Below are positions 18,496-28,104 of a DNA stretch of 64,000 nt, piece by piece (position 1 is the first letter of the stretch; the number at the start of each line of letters is the position of its first letter). The stretch covers positions 245,467 to 309,466 of the forward strand of contig NZ_JAFBCV010000004.1 in assembly GCF_016907895.1 (NCBI RefSeq), read 5' to 3'. The position numbers and the translations under genes are program-made. This stretch comes from Shouchella xiaoxiensis. Lineage in GTDB: Bacteria > Bacillota > Bacilli > Bacillales > Bacillaceae_D. Under the pieces are notes generated by a model. The model did no database searches, was not told the origin of the DNA, and worked only from the letters and a program-made list of their open reading frames with translations.

Positions 18496-21138
18496 ATGGA
18501 AAATCAACATGATATGCCCACTAAGTATGATCCGAAACAAACGGAGGAAAAATGGTACGACTACTGGGTTAAAGGAGGCTATTTTAAACCAGCCGACGAT
18601 CCGAATAAGACGCCCTATTCCATTGTAATCCCACCACCCAATGTAACCGGAAAACTCCATTTAGGTCATGCTTGGGACGTTACGCTGCAAGATATTTTGA
18701 TTCGAACAAAGCGTATGCAAGGGTATGACGCGCTATGGCTACCAGGTATGGACCATGCAGGGATTGCAACCCAAGCGAAAGTTGAAGCAAGGCTGCGTGA
18801 GAACAACGTATCAAAGTATGACTTAGGAAGACAGGGATTCTTAGATAAGTCATGGGAATGGAAAGAAGAATATGCGACATTTATTCGTGAGCAATGGGCA
18901 AAAGTCGGTATCTCAGTTGATTATTCGCGTGAACGGTTTACGCTTGATAAAGGATTATCAGACGCTGTAAATGAAGTATTCGTCACACTCTATGAAAAAG
19001 GTCTTATTTACCGTGGTGAATACATCATTAACTGGGACCCGCAAACGAAAACAGCGTTATCGGATATTGAGGTTATCCATCAGGATGTTCACGGTGCGTT
19101 TTATCACATGAATTATCCACTCGCAGATGGATCTGGCGTCATTGAAGTTGCTACAACAAGACCTGAAACGATGCTTGGTGATACGGCAGTTGCAGTTCAT
19201 CCTAAAGATGACCGCTATAGCCATTTGATCGGTAAAAAAGTGAAGCTACCTATTATTGGACGGGAAATACCAATTGTAGCTGATGACTATGTTGATCGTG
19301 AGTTTGGTTCAGGTGCCGTAAAGATAACGCCTGCTCATGATCCGAATGATTTTGAAATTGGTAATCGTCATGACCTTCCACGCGTACTTGTAATGAACGA
19401 GGACGGGACGATGAACGAGAATGCGGCTAATTACGAAGGAATGGATCGTTTTGACTGCCGCAAGCAAATTGTTAAAGACCTTGAAGATTTAGGGGTGCTC
19501 TTTAAGATTGAAGAACATCAGCATTCTGTTGGTCATTCTGAGCGCAGTGGTGCCGTTGTCGAGCCTTATTTATCAACTCAGTGGTTTGTAAAAATGAAGC
19601 CACTTGCAGATCAAGCGCTTGGATTGCAGGAGACAGAAGAAACGAAAGTAACGTTTGTACCAGAACGATTTGAAAACACGTATTCACGCTGGATGGAAAA
19701 CATTCGCGATTGGTGTATTTCTAGACAATTATGGTGGGGCCACAGAATTCCAGCTTGGCATCATAAAGAAACCGGTGAGATCTACGTTGGAATGGAAGCA
19801 CCTTCAGACCTAGAAAATTGGGAACAAGATGAAGATGTGCTAGATACTTGGTTTAGTTCGGCTCTATGGCCATTTACAACGATGGGTTGGCCAGATACAG
19901 ATTCGGCTGATTTTAAGCGCTACTATCCGACGAATGTGTTAGTTACAGGTTATGATATTCTTCCTTTCTGGGTTTCTCGCATGATCTTCCAAGGGAAAGA
20001 ATTTACAGGTGAACGACCATTTAAAGACGTATTAATTCACGGGCTCATTCGTGATGCGGATGGAAGAAAAATGAGTAAATCTCTTGGGAATGGTGTTGAC
20101 CCACAAGACGTTATTAAAAAATACGGTGCCGACTCCCTGAGATTCTTCTTAGCTACAGGAAGTACACCTGGTAATGATTTGCGTTTTTACTGGGAAAAAG
20201 TTGAATCGACATGGAATTTCGGAAATAAGATTTGGAATGCCTCCCGTTTTGCTTTAATGAATCTGGATGGGCTGACGTTTGACCAAATTGATTTAACAAC
20301 AGAAAAAACGATTGCAGACAAATGGATACTAACAAAGCTTGGTGAAACAGCTGAAGCCGTTACGCACGCCATCGATAAATATGAATTTGGAGAAGCAGGG
20401 CGCTTACTTTATTCCTTTATTTGGGATGATGTGTGTGATTGGTATATTGAAATGGCGAAATTAACGCTCTATGGCGAAGAAGAGCAAGCGAAAGCAACAA
20501 CACGCTCTGTGTTGGCTCATGTTCTTGATCAAACGATGCGTATGCTACACCCGTTCATGCCATTTATTACGGAGGAGATTTGGCAACATCTTCCTCATCA
20601 AGGTGAATCAATTACGGTTGCCGAGTGGCCGACACATAACGCTTCCCACCATTTCCCGGAAGCGCTGGAGGACATGGAAACATTAAAGGCACTCATTAAG
20701 TCGATTCGCAACACGCGCTCAGAGCTTAATGTACCGATGAGTAAGCAAATTGAACTAATGATCCGCCCTTCGAATGAGGCATTTGCAGAACGCTTAAATC
20801 GTGGAAGATCATACATTGAGAAGTTTGCAAATCCAAGTGATCTGCAAATAGCTACGTCATTAAAAACGCCTGAGAAAGCAATGTCGCACGCTTTAACAGG
20901 TATGGAACTTTTTCTACCTTTAGCAGGGTTACTTGATATTGATGCTGAAGTGAAACGCCTCGACAAAGAAAAAGAAAAATTATCAAAAGAAGTAGAGCGA
21001 ATCGAAAAGAAACTAGCAAACCAAGGTTTCATTGCAAAGGCGCCAGCGAATGTAGTTGAAGAAGAGAAGAGCAAGAAGCAAGACTATGAAGCAAAGAGAC
21101 AATCAGTGATTGATCGAATTGCGGAATTAAAAGCATAA
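18496..21138 (+). CDS. valS: Valyl-tRNA synthetase
   Basis: ValS charges tRNA(Val) and edits mischarged threonine. The 880-residue class I synthetase has HLGH (residues 55-58), KMSKS (525-529), a CP1 editing domain between them, an anticodon-binding domain, and a C-terminal coiled coil (about 810-880, rich in Lys/Glu) that binds tRNA. Length equals B. subtilis ValS. The ATG follows TAAGGAGG. Expression is controlled by the T-box leader; folC follows 60 bases downstream and is probably cotranscribed. Confidence 0.98.
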   Translation: MENQHDMPTKYDPKQTEEKWYDYWVKGGYFKPADDPNKTPYSIVIPPPNVTGKLHLGHAWDVTLQDILIRTKRMQGYDALWLPGMDHAGIATQAKVEARLRENNVSKYDLGRQGFLDKSWEWKEEYATFIREQWAKVGISVDYSRERFTLDKGLSDAVNEVFVTLYEKGLIYRGEYIINWDPQTKTALSDIEVIHQDVHGAFYHMNYPLADGSGVIEVATTRPETMLGDTAVAVHPKDDRYSHLIGKKVKLPIIGREIPIVADDYVDREFGSGAVKITPAHDPNDFEIGNRHDLPRVLVMNEDGTMNENAANYEGMDRFDCRKQIVKDLEDLGVLFKIEEHQHSVGHSERSGAVVEPYLSTQWFVKMKPLADQALGLQETEETKVTFVPERFENTYSRWMENIRDWCISRQLWWGHRIPAWHHKETGEIYVGMEAPSDLENWEQDEDVLDTWFSSALWPFTTMGWPDTDSADFKRYYPTNVLVTGYDILPFWVSRMIFQGKEFTGERPFKDVLIHGLIRDADGRKMSKSLGNGVDPQDVIKKYGADSLRFFLATGSTPGNDLRFYWEKVESTWNFGNKIWNASRFALMNLDGLTFDQIDLTTEKTIADKWILTKLGETAEAVTHAIDKYEFGEAGRLLYSFIWDDVCDWYIEMAKLTLYGEEEQAKATTRSVLAHVLDQTMRMLHPFMPFITEEIWQHLPHQGESITVAEWPTHNASHHFPEALEDMETLKALIKSIRNTRSELNVPMSKQIELMIRPSNEAFAERLNRGRSYIEKFANPSDLQIATSLKTPEKAMSHALTGMELFLPLAGLLDIDAEVKRLDKEKEKLSKEVERIEKKLANQGFIAKAPANVVEEEKSKKQDYEAKRQSVIDRIAELKA

Positions 21139-21197
21139 GAATGAAGCTCAGCGTTCGATTGTTCGCTGGGCTACTTTTAAGAAAGGAGTAGAGTGAA

Positions 21198-22466
21198 TTG
21201 CAAAAAGCAGAAGAAGTGATTTCATGGATTCATTCCCTTTTACCATTCGGGGTAAAGCCGGGTTTAAAACGGATGGAGTGGATGCTTGAGCGATTAGATC
21301 ATCCAGAAAACAAACTAACGGCCATTCATATTGGCGGGACAAATGGTAAGGGCTCTACTTTAAGCTTTGTCCGCCATATCCTGCAAGAAGAAGGGTTAAA
21401 AATTGGAACATTTACGTCTCCTTATCTAGAGCGATTTGAAGAACGAATATCTTTTAATGGAGAACCCATATCAGAAGAGGATCTCGTATCAATAGCAACT
21501 GAAGTTCGCCCTCTCGTTGAAGAATTAGCGCAAACGGCGCTTGGATCGCCAACCGAATTTGAAGTAATTACAACAATGATGTTCGTTTATTTTGGGACGC
21601 GAGTTAAACCAGATATCTGCTTAATTGAAGTCGGATTAGGAGGGCGTCTTGATTCAACCAATGTACTGTCGCCAATCCTATCAATCATAACGATGATTGG
21701 ACATGATCATATGCATATCCTCGGTTCCACGCTTAAAGAAATTGCTTATGAAAAAGCGGGAATTATTAAAGAACAGGTTCCGGTTATTATCGGTGCAATC
21801 GAACCTGAAGCGAGAAAAGTAATCAATGATGTAGCAGTCTCTAAACAAGCCCCACTTTACTCGTTAGGGGAAACATTTTCCTATTCAAATAGTACGCTTA
21901 ATTCCTTTGTCTATCATGATCATGACTCAGTCACATACCAGATGAAGATGCTTGGTGAGCACCAGCATCATAACGCTTCATTGGCTTTAAAAGCAGTTGA
22001 TTTGTTGAGGACCTTATTGGGCAAAAACATCAGTTTGAGCTCAAAAAAGAGTGGAATACATAAGGCTCTTTGGCCAGGTAGGTTAGAAGCGATGCAAGAA
22101 AATGTTTTAATTGATGGCGCACATAATCAGGAAGGGTATGCAGCATTAGCGGCTGCTTTGAAAGACTTAGCTGGAGACAAAACGATTCACTTACTTATTG
22201 CCTCAACAGTTGAAAAGGATATGACCCTGCTTGTGAATGCAATGGAGAATCTCGACGTTCACTATTATTTCACGACGTTTCTCTTTCACCGAGCTGCATC
22301 TGCTGAGCAATTATATAATCAAGCAGATGTGAATGAAAAATCAATCGTATTAAATTGGCAGAAATTCCTGTCGGACAAAATCGAGACGGAACAAGATTTA
22401 CTTGTCATTACGGGATCCTTGTATTTTATCTCAGACGTACGCCATTACCTGCAAAAAATGTTTTAA
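21198..22466 (+). CDS. folC: Folylpolyglutamate synthase / dihydrofolate synthase
   Basis: FolC adds glutamate to dihydropteroate and then builds polyglutamate tails on folates. The 422-residue Mur-ligase-type protein has the P-loop GTNGKGST at 47-54, the TSPYLERFEERI motif near 78-89, and the C-terminal PGRLEAM and IDGAHN segments of the ligase domain. The start is a TTG with AAGGAG ten bases upstream; no ATG fits the conserved N-terminus. The order valS-folC-comC matches B. subtilis. Confidence 0.96.
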   Translation: MQKAEEVISWIHSLLPFGVKPGLKRMEWMLERLDHPENKLTAIHIGGTNGKGSTLSFVRHILQEEGLKIGTFTSPYLERFEERISFNGEPISEEDLVSIATEVRPLVEELAQTALGSPTEFEVITTMMFVYFGTRVKPDICLIEVGLGGRLDSTNVLSPILSIITMIGHDHMHILGSTLKEIAYEKAGIIKEQVPVIIGAIEPEARKVINDVAVSKQAPLYSLGETFSYSNSTLNSFVYHDHDSVTYQMKMLGEHQHHNASLALKAVDLLRTLLGKNISLSSKKSGIHKALWPGRLEAMQENVLIDGAHNQEGYAALAAALKDLAGDKTIHLLIASTVEKDMTLLVNAMENLDVHYYFTTFLFHRAASAEQLYNQADVNEKSIVLNWQKFLSDKIETEQDLLVITGSLYFISDVRHYLQKMF

Positions 22467-22482
22467 TTTTTTGCAGGTAATG
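22443..22482 (+). repeat. Long perfect inverted repeat across the folC stop
   Basis: Seventeen bases at 22443-22459 (CATTACCTGCAAAAAAT) are repeated exactly in inverse at 22466-22482, with a six-base loop that holds the folC stop. A T run lies inside the descending arm rather than after it, so it is not a textbook terminator. It could terminate in both directions or stabilise the message. Confidence 0.8.
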
Positions 22483-22493
22483 ATAAGAAGATG

Positions 22494-22521
22494 TTGAATT
22501 TTATTTATACAATCGTATAAG
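22494..22521 (+). promoter_or_regulatory. Possible comC promoter
   Basis: TTGAAT at 22494-22499 and TATAAG at 22516-22521 with a 16-base spacer. No pair of ComK boxes (AAAA-N5-TTTT) was identified with confidence. Confidence 0.4.
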
Positions 22522-22542
22522 TAGAGGAGGATTGACATTTTC

Positions 22543-23274
22543 TTGAATGCCTCATTAATCGTTGGCGTTTATATGGCCTTTACGGGTGCTACTGTCGGTT
22601 CATTTTTATTGGTATTGGGCACGCGTGAATCTTATCTAGACAGCTTATTTGGTCGGTCGGCGTGCACAAATTGCGGCGAGACACTTAGGGTAATTGATTT
22701 AATTCCAATTTTATCCTACTTACTATTATGTGGAAGATGCCAGTATTGTAAATGCCGTTTGCCGATCTACTATTTCATTGTTGAAGTGTTATGTGGAGCG
22801 TTATTCTTATTATCCTGGACAATCATTGGTTTCCAGCTTGAACTACTTGTAGCTCTATTATTAATTTCGCTACTTGTACTTATTTCGATTACAGATCTCC
22901 ATCGGATGCTTATCCCTTCGAGTATGTTGCTTGGTTTGGCAATTCCATTACTCATTCTCCGACTTATTTATCTCCCATCTTATGAAATAACTTCTTATTT
23001 TCTGGTGATTTCTCTTAGCGTGCTTATCGTTTTAATCCTTTCTTCTTGGTTAAATAAATTAGGTGGTGGGGATGTAAAACTGTTCCTCTTGTTGATGATT
23101 TTATTTGGTATTGAGCTGCTTTTGTTTATTTTACTGTTTTCCTCACTATTTACACTGGTGTTCGCATTTATTTTTATAAAGAAGCGACGTTTAGCAGTTG
23201 AAAGTAAAATCCCTTTTGCGCCGTTTATTAGCCTAGCCACTCTTTTAGTCTATTTTTATTCGATTCAGTTCTAA
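22543..23274 (+). CDS. comC: ComC, type IV prepilin peptidase for competence
   Basis: ComC processes the ComG pseudopilins needed for DNA uptake. The 243-residue polytopic membrane protein has an N-terminal GSFLLV segment, a zinc-type CxxC pair (C41/C44 and C66/C69) in the cytoplasmic loop, and the two catalytic aspartates in SITDLHRML (near 118) and GGGDVKL (near 181). TTG 22543 is chosen because GAGGAGG lies 12 bases upstream; an in-frame ATG at 22573 is an alternative. Its place between folC and spoIIB matches B. subtilis. Confidence 0.94.
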   Translation: MNASLIVGVYMAFTGATVGSFLLVLGTRESYLDSLFGRSACTNCGETLRVIDLIPILSYLLLCGRCQYCKCRLPIYYFIVEVLCGALFLLSWTIIGFQLELLVALLLISLLVLISITDLHRMLIPSSMLLGLAIPLLILRLIYLPSYEITSYFLVISLSVLIVLILSSWLNKLGGGDVKLFLLLMILFGIELLLFILLFSSLFTLVFAFIFIKKRRLAVESKIPFAPFISLATLLVYFYSIQF

Positions 23275-23319
23275 AAAGAGACAAGCCTCATAAAATAGAA
23301 TAGAGAGGGGTGTAAGTCA

Positions 23320-24405
23320 ATGAAAGAATCCAAGCATACGATGTCCTTTACGTTTCCAAAAACCGATAACAAACCTAAACCAGCACCCAAGCCCAAACAA
23401 GAAGAAAAAATTGAAATTCAAACATGGGATAAGGAACCATTTCATGCAGGTAAAGAGGAAAGAATAAACGATAACAGTGCCGATCAATTTATTCCAAAAC
23501 CCGATAAAGTAATAGATTTCACAAAAAAATTTGGTCAGAAGAAAAGTGGACGAGAACCGTTTTGGGATGATGGCAATCGTTCCTTATCACCTAAATTACC
23601 CCCACATGGACGTAAGAATAAATTTAGAATACAAGCCTTGCCTTGGGCGGTTGTTGCTGCTGTTTTCTCCGCCATTGTTGTTGGACTTGGATTAGGTGTG
23701 GTGATGTATCAAATGATTATTCAAGATCATGCAACTCAAGGATTGTCAGCTGAACCTGCAATACCAGCAACAGCTGCGATGCAAGACACGGTTGCCTTTC
23801 CAACGATTCATATGGATGTGATACAAGGGGCAGCTTTTTCCGAAAAAGAAAAAGGGGAGCAAGTTGTATTAGAGACACAACAACAGGGATTACCAGCGGT
23901 GCTAACGACTGGGGAAGAAACACAGTATATGTTCATGGGGATTGCCAATGATCAGTCAAAGGCTCAAGCGCTTGGACAATTAATTAACGATAGAGGTCAA
24001 GAGGTATATGTTAAAACATATACCGTTGATGGTGGGGAAACAAGTATTGAGGGAGAATCCGCTGCGAATTGGTTTTCTAGTGCCCATGCAACGCTCGTTC
24101 ATTTAAGTGAAATAACATCAGCTCAATTAATAAATGAGGGGACAACGACGTTAAATCAAGAACAGATGGAGACGGTAACCACTAGTCTAGATCAGTTAAA
24201 AGAGGCAAGAGACCGCGCGTTTTCACAAATTGGAGATACTGCCATGCCATTTGCACTATCAATGAGTGATGAGCTTCATCTAGCTGGTCAAAAGCTTGTT
24301 GAGTACAATCAGAATAAAGATGCAACGTATTTATGGGAATCACAGCAGGCGTTATTGCAAGCTTTAGTTATGTATGAACAAACCGTTTATGCCATAAGAA
24401 AGTAG
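23320..24405 (+). CDS. spoIIB: SpoIIB, engulfment septum protein with SPOR-like domain
   Basis: SpoIIB localises to the sporulation septum and helps direct the engulfment machinery. The 361-residue product has a long polar cytoplasmic N-terminal region rich in Lys/Pro (1-105), one membrane segment (about 107-130), and an extracytoplasmic region with a SPOR-like fold at about 205-260 (YMFMGIANDQSKAQALG and EVYVKTY). Sequence conservation in SpoIIB is low; the position between comC and maf supports the call. An AGAGAGGGGTG region precedes the ATG. Confidence 0.88.
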   Translation: MKESKHTMSFTFPKTDNKPKPAPKPKQEEKIEIQTWDKEPFHAGKEERINDNSADQFIPKPDKVIDFTKKFGQKKSGREPFWDDGNRSLSPKLPPHGRKNKFRIQALPWAVVAAVFSAIVVGLGLGVVMYQMIIQDHATQGLSAEPAIPATAAMQDTVAFPTIHMDVIQGAAFSEKEKGEQVVLETQQQGLPAVLTTGEETQYMFMGIANDQSKAQALGQLINDRGQEVYVKTYTVDGGETSIEGESAANWFSSAHATLVHLSEITSAQLINEGTTTLNQEQMETVTTSLDQLKEARDRAFSQIGDTAMPFALSMSDELHLAGQKLVEYNQNKDATYLWESQQALLQALVMYEQTVYAIRK

Positions 24406-24434
24406 ATACTTCGAGAGAGAAGTATCTTTTTTTT
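24404..24434 (+). terminator. Terminator after spoIIB
   Basis: AGATACTT at 24404-24411 pairs with AAGTATCT at 24420-24427, followed by seven Ts; the left arm overlaps the stop codon. Confidence 0.88.
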
Positions 24435-24506
24435 CTGATTAACAGATTTAATTCTTTCTAAACACGAAATAATTCGATATACTTTTAAAAAAAAGGAGGA
24501 GAAACA

Positions 24507-26444
24507 ATGAAACAACTTCAAGCAGATTCATTATATGAATTCAAAACCGTTACAAGCCCGAACTTTTCTGCAGACGGGGAAATGGTTGTGAGCGTTGTAA
24601 CGAGTATAGACAAAGAAACAAACGAGTACCACGCGCATTTGCATGTGAATAAAGTAAATTCAAACGAGCCGGCTGTTCAAATAACGTTTGGTGAAACAAA
24701 AAACAGTATGCCAAAATGGTCACCAGTTGATGATAAACTAGCCTTTTTATCAAACCGTGCTGGAAAAATGCAGCTCTATGTTAAAGAAGGGTTAGCCGAG
24801 GCTAGGAAAGTGACGGATGAAAATAACGGAATTACCTCATTCTTTTGGTCTCCAGATGGAAAGAAACTAGCTTATACGACGTATTATAAGGAAGAAGCCA
24901 AAGTAGATAAGGCTTTTCCAAAACCGGTACATATCGAAAAAATGAAATACAAATCAGATGCACGAGGGCTTCATGACGAGAGCATTCTCCGAGTTGTAGC
25001 GGTAGACGTGATTACAGGTAAGAAGACTTGGCTAACAGAAGCAGATTTTGACACGCAACTGCTCGGATTCTCAGCAGATTCAACGGCTGTTTTGGTCGCC
25101 AGAGATAAAAGTGAGGATCGAGATTTTTCATTCACTGCAGATGTTTGTTTGATTGACTTAGTATCTAAAGAAGAAACAAAGATTACGGACGAGCCAATGG
25201 CAGTTAGTGGTGCCGCCGTATCGCCAAACGGAAAGTTAGTTGTTCTCTTAGGACATTATCGTGAATTCGAAAACGCAACCTTGCCTTCATTGTACCTCTT
25301 TGATTTAGAGACAAATCAGAAGAGACTTTTAAACGATGGACGCGATATCCTTATTGGTGATTTAGCAATTGGTGATTTTTTACAGAATACCGGTGCAAAT
25401 CAAGTAATTTTTAATGAAGAGAGTAATGCTATTTACGCACTTGTTTCAAGTGAAGGGGCGGTTAACGTTTGGTCATTTCACTTAGACGGTAAGGTAGAAC
25501 AGCATTCAGAAACGACAGGTCATATAAATGGTTTTACATTGAATCAAAAAAACCTATACGTTACATACAGTGATAGTGTCAATCCAAGTGAATTGTTTCA
25601 ATTAGAAAATGGAGAATTAAAGCGAGTAACGGTTTTAAATAAAGGCATTGAAGAGACGTTTCAATTAAATAAACCTGAAAAAATTAAGCTTGAAAGAGCT
25701 GATGGTACAAAGGTTGAAGGATGGCTGATGAAGCCTAATACATATAAGGATGGTGCGACCTTTCCTTTAATTTTAGAAGTTCATGGTGGCCCCCACGCCA
25801 TGTATGCTCACACGTATTTCCATGAATTTCAGATGCTTACAGCGAAAGGGTACGGTGTCTTATATACAAATCCTCGAGGAAGTCACGGTTATGGTCAAGC
25901 ATTTGTCGATGCAGTCAGAGGAGACTATGGTGGAGGAGATTTTGACGATTTAATGGATGTGCTTGATTATGCGATTGAGACGAACACATGGATCGACCCT
26001 GATCGAATCGGGCTAACTGGTGGTAGTTATGGCGGGTTCATGACAAACTGGGCAGTTGGTCATACAAATCGATTTAAAGCTGCTGTTACGCAACGTTCAA
26101 TTTCAAACTGGATTAGTTTTCATGGCGTGAGTGACATTGGCTATTATTTTACGGATTGGCAAATTAAAGCGGATTTAAACGATCTAGATACGCTTTGGAA
26201 GCACTCACCGCTCCGCTATGTTAATGCTGTGGAAACGCCCTTATTAATTCTTCATGGCGAAAATGATTTGCGCTGCCCTATCGAGCAAGCAGAGCAACTG
26301 TATATTGAATTGAAAAAACGAAATAAAACAACGGAATTTATTCGCTTTCCAGAAGCGAACCATGAATTATCCAGAAGTGGCAAACCAAATTTACGTATTG
26401 AACGATTAAATGCCATCAGCAATTGGTTTGATCGCTATTTATAA
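24507..26444 (+). CDS. yuxL: S9 family peptidase (YuxL-like acylaminoacyl peptidase)
   Basis: A 645-residue prolyl-oligopeptidase-family serine peptidase. The N-terminal two thirds form a beta-propeller of WD40/PD40 repeats (for example PKWSPVDDKLAFLS, FFWSPDGKKLAY), and the C-terminal alpha/beta-hydrolase domain has the nucleophile Ser507 in GGSYGGF, the HGGPHAMY oxyanion segment near 427, and the catalytic His in ANHELSRSG near the end. It closely resembles B. subtilis YuxL. It has its own strong ribosome-binding site (AAAGGAGGAG) and terminator and interrupts the spoIIB-maf order of B. subtilis, so it is an inserted monocistronic gene. Confidence 0.93.
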   Translation: MKQLQADSLYEFKTVTSPNFSADGEMVVSVVTSIDKETNEYHAHLHVNKVNSNEPAVQITFGETKNSMPKWSPVDDKLAFLSNRAGKMQLYVKEGLAEARKVTDENNGITSFFWSPDGKKLAYTTYYKEEAKVDKAFPKPVHIEKMKYKSDARGLHDESILRVVAVDVITGKKTWLTEADFDTQLLGFSADSTAVLVARDKSEDRDFSFTADVCLIDLVSKEETKITDEPMAVSGAAVSPNGKLVVLLGHYREFENATLPSLYLFDLETNQKRLLNDGRDILIGDLAIGDFLQNTGANQVIFNEESNAIYALVSSEGAVNVWSFHLDGKVEQHSETTGHINGFTLNQKNLYVTYSDSVNPSELFQLENGELKRVTVLNKGIEETFQLNKPEKIKLERADGTKVEGWLMKPNTYKDGATFPLILEVHGGPHAMYAHTYFHEFQMLTAKGYGVLYTNPRGSHGYGQAFVDAVRGDYGGGDFDDLMDVLDYAIETNTWIDPDRIGLTGGSYGGFMTNWAVGHTNRFKAAVTQRSISNWISFHGVSDIGYYFTDWQIKADLNDLDTLWKHSPLRYVNAVETPLLILHGENDLRCPIEQAEQLYIELKKRNKTTEFIRFPEANHELSRSGKPNLRIERLNAISNWFDRYL

Positions 26445-26451
26445 AATAATG

Positions 26452-26488
26452 AAAAAATCGTTTGTCTTTTTGGATAAACGATTTTTTT
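26452..26488 (+). terminator. Terminator after the S9 peptidase
   Basis: AAATCGTTT at 26455-26463 pairs with AAACGATTT at 26476-26484, with a T run to 26488. Confidence 0.88.
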
Positions 26489-26509
26489 GTTGTTTTTGGC
26501 GTGTATATA

Positions 26510-26538
26510 TTGGTAAACTAATAAGAAGCCTGTACAAT
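26510..26538 (+). promoter_or_regulatory. Sigma-A promoter of maf-radC
   Basis: TTGGTA at 26510-26515, a 17-base spacer, TACAAT at 26533-26538, about 30 bases before the maf start. Confidence 0.6.
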
Positions 26539-26569
26539 AGAAAAAAAGACTGTAGAGGTGTCCACATAA

Positions 26570-27151
26570 ATGAATTCTCTTCTTTTAGCTTCAAGTTCCC
26601 CGAGGCGCAGTGATTTTCTTAAGCAATGCCACTTCAATTTTTCTACTTTTTCAAGCGATGTTGATGAAACGATTGAAACCAATCAAACTTTAGAAGAAGC
26701 AGTATGCCAGCTAGCTTTGCGCAAGGCAACCTATGCCGCAGATCTTTATGCTGATCATGTGGTATTAGGTGCAGATACAATTGTTTCTTATGACGGTATT
26801 CATCTTGGTAAGCCTCAAACGAAAGAAGATGCGAGAGCAATGTTAACAGCGCTTTCTGGAAATACACATTTCGTTTCAACTGGGGTTGCGATTGTACACA
26901 AGGAAAAAAAAGTTGTTTTTTCCGAAACAACGCGTGTGACGATGGCGGAGATTACTGAAGAACAATTAGATGCGTATTTGCAAACGGATGAACCTTTCGA
27001 TAAAGCTGGTGGCTATGGTATTCAGAGTTTAGGTGCGATGTTTGTTTCTCATATTAATGGCGATTTTTATACAGTTGCAGGTCTACCACTTGCAAGAACT
27101 GTAAAAGAATTAGCTTCGTTCCATATTTATCCGCAAATAAAACCGAATTGA
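26570..27151 (+). CDS. maf: Maf, nucleoside triphosphate pyrophosphatase (septum-linked)
   Basis: Maf hydrolyses dTTP, UTP and related nucleotides and was identified through its effect on septation and cell arrest in competent cells. The 193-residue product has the family signature LLASSSPRR at the N-terminus, GADTIVSYDG near 65 and the catalytic DKAGGYGIQ near 144. An AGAGGTG ribosome-binding site precedes the ATG. Its TGA overlaps the start region of radC. Confidence 0.96.
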   Translation: MNSLLLASSSPRRSDFLKQCHFNFSTFSSDVDETIETNQTLEEAVCQLALRKATYAADLYADHVVLGADTIVSYDGIHLGKPQTKEDARAMLTALSGNTHFVSTGVAIVHKEKKVVFSETTRVTMAEITEEQLDAYLQTDEPFDKAGGYGIQSLGAMFVSHINGDFYTVAGLPLARTVKELASFHIYPQIKPN

Positions 27152-27165
27152 GAGGACTTGATGCA

Positions 27166-27852
27166 TTGACTTTATTTATTCGAGATGTGCCTCAGAGAGA
27201 GCGCCCGCGCGAACGCTTTTTACGCGAGGGGCCAAAAGCGCTTTCGAATCAAGAATTGCTCGCTCTGTTGCTTCGAACTGGAACCAAACAATATTCTGCA
27301 TTACATGTAGCTTCTGAGCTGTTAGCGGGATATACAACGTTGACGCATTTAAGCGAAGCTTCTTTAGAGGAAGTGCAGCATATTCCTGGTATTGGGGTGG
27401 CGAAAGCAATTGAGCTAATGGCAGCAATAGAATTTGGCCGACGCCTTCAGCGCGAGCAGCGTGGAGATAAAACGATTATTACGTCTCCCGAGGATGCTGT
27501 AGAAGTGGTTGCCGATGATTTAAAAGGATTGCAGCAAGAACATTTCGTCGCACTTTACTTAAATACAAAAAATCATGTAATAAAACAGAAAACCGTCTTT
27601 ATTGGCAGCTTAAATGCCAGTATTGTTCATCCTCGAGAAGTCTTTAAAGAAGCGCTTCGTACGTCCTCCGCAGCTGTAATTTGTCTCCATAACCATCCAA
27701 GTGGCGATCCATCACCAAGCACTGAAGACATTAGTGTGACAAAGCGTTTAGATGAAGCTGGTAAAATCCTTGGAATTACATTGCTCGATCATATTGTCGT
27801 CGGTGAAAACTGCTTTATTAGTTTAAAAGAACGAGGGTTCTTAACCATGTAA
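27166..27852 (+). CDS. radC: RadC/YsxA, JAB-domain protein
   Basis: The 228-residue product has an N-terminal UPF0758 domain with a helix-hairpin-helix (VQHIPGIGVAKA) and a C-terminal JAB/MPN metal-binding domain with HNHPSGDPSPSxxD. Despite the name, a role in DNA repair is not established. I start at TTG 27166, which begins MTLFIRDVPQRERPRER as in other RadC proteins and has AGAGGA nine bases upstream; an earlier in-frame TTG at 27148 lies before that site. It overlaps nothing but follows maf within 14 bases. Confidence 0.94.
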   Translation: MTLFIRDVPQRERPRERFLREGPKALSNQELLALLLRTGTKQYSALHVASELLAGYTTLTHLSEASLEEVQHIPGIGVAKAIELMAAIEFGRRLQREQRGDKTIITSPEDAVEVVADDLKGLQQEHFVALYLNTKNHVIKQKTVFIGSLNASIVHPREVFKEALRTSSAAVICLHNHPSGDPSPSTEDISVTKRLDEAGKILGITLLDHIVVGENCFISLKERGFLTM

Positions 27853-27884
27853 AATAGTGAATAACAATGTGAAGAGATTTTTTT

Positions 27885-28104
27885 GCCTAGGGAACTTTAA
27901 GGCTATTTTTTTTGGCAATTATTCGATATAATAGAGGGTATGAGTTTATATTACGACATGAATTGATATGCTTTACTAATGAATGACTAAATTAAAATTG
28001 TTTGACATTTGAATAGACACGAACCTACGTGTAACTAAGGGAGGATATTTGCAAAGCTAATAGGATGTGCGTCACAAAGCACTCGCTTTGCAGATTACAT
28101 AAAT
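27885..28104 (+). promoter_or_regulatory. mreB upstream region: promoters, distant Shine-Dalgarno, inverted repeat
   Basis: TATAAT at 27927-27932 (poor -35) and TTGACA at 28002-28007 (poor -10) are candidate promoters. A strong AAGGGAGG lies at 28037-28044, but the mreB ATG is 60 bases further on with no Shine-Dalgarno near it. Between them GCAAAGC (28051-28057) and CAAAGC (28075-28080) can each pair with GCTTTGC (28085-28091), giving mutually exclusive hairpins. A weak hairpin plus T run at 27885-27912 may terminate radC. Confidence 0.5.

Noticed and set aside
20598..21074. 158-codon open frame on the minus strand inside valS
   Set aside because: It lies fully within the conserved valS coding sequence, has no ribosome-binding site and encodes Ser/Phe-rich low-complexity sequence typical of antisense frames.
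23320..23560. Lys/Pro-rich low-complexity start of spoIIB considered as a wrong start
   Set aside because: SpoIIB proteins have a polar cytoplasmic N-terminus, and the ribosome-binding site supports the ATG used.
26410..26613. 67-codon open frame between the S9 peptidase and maf
   Set aside because: It spans a terminator, the maf promoter and the start of maf; the sequence reflects these AT-rich elements.
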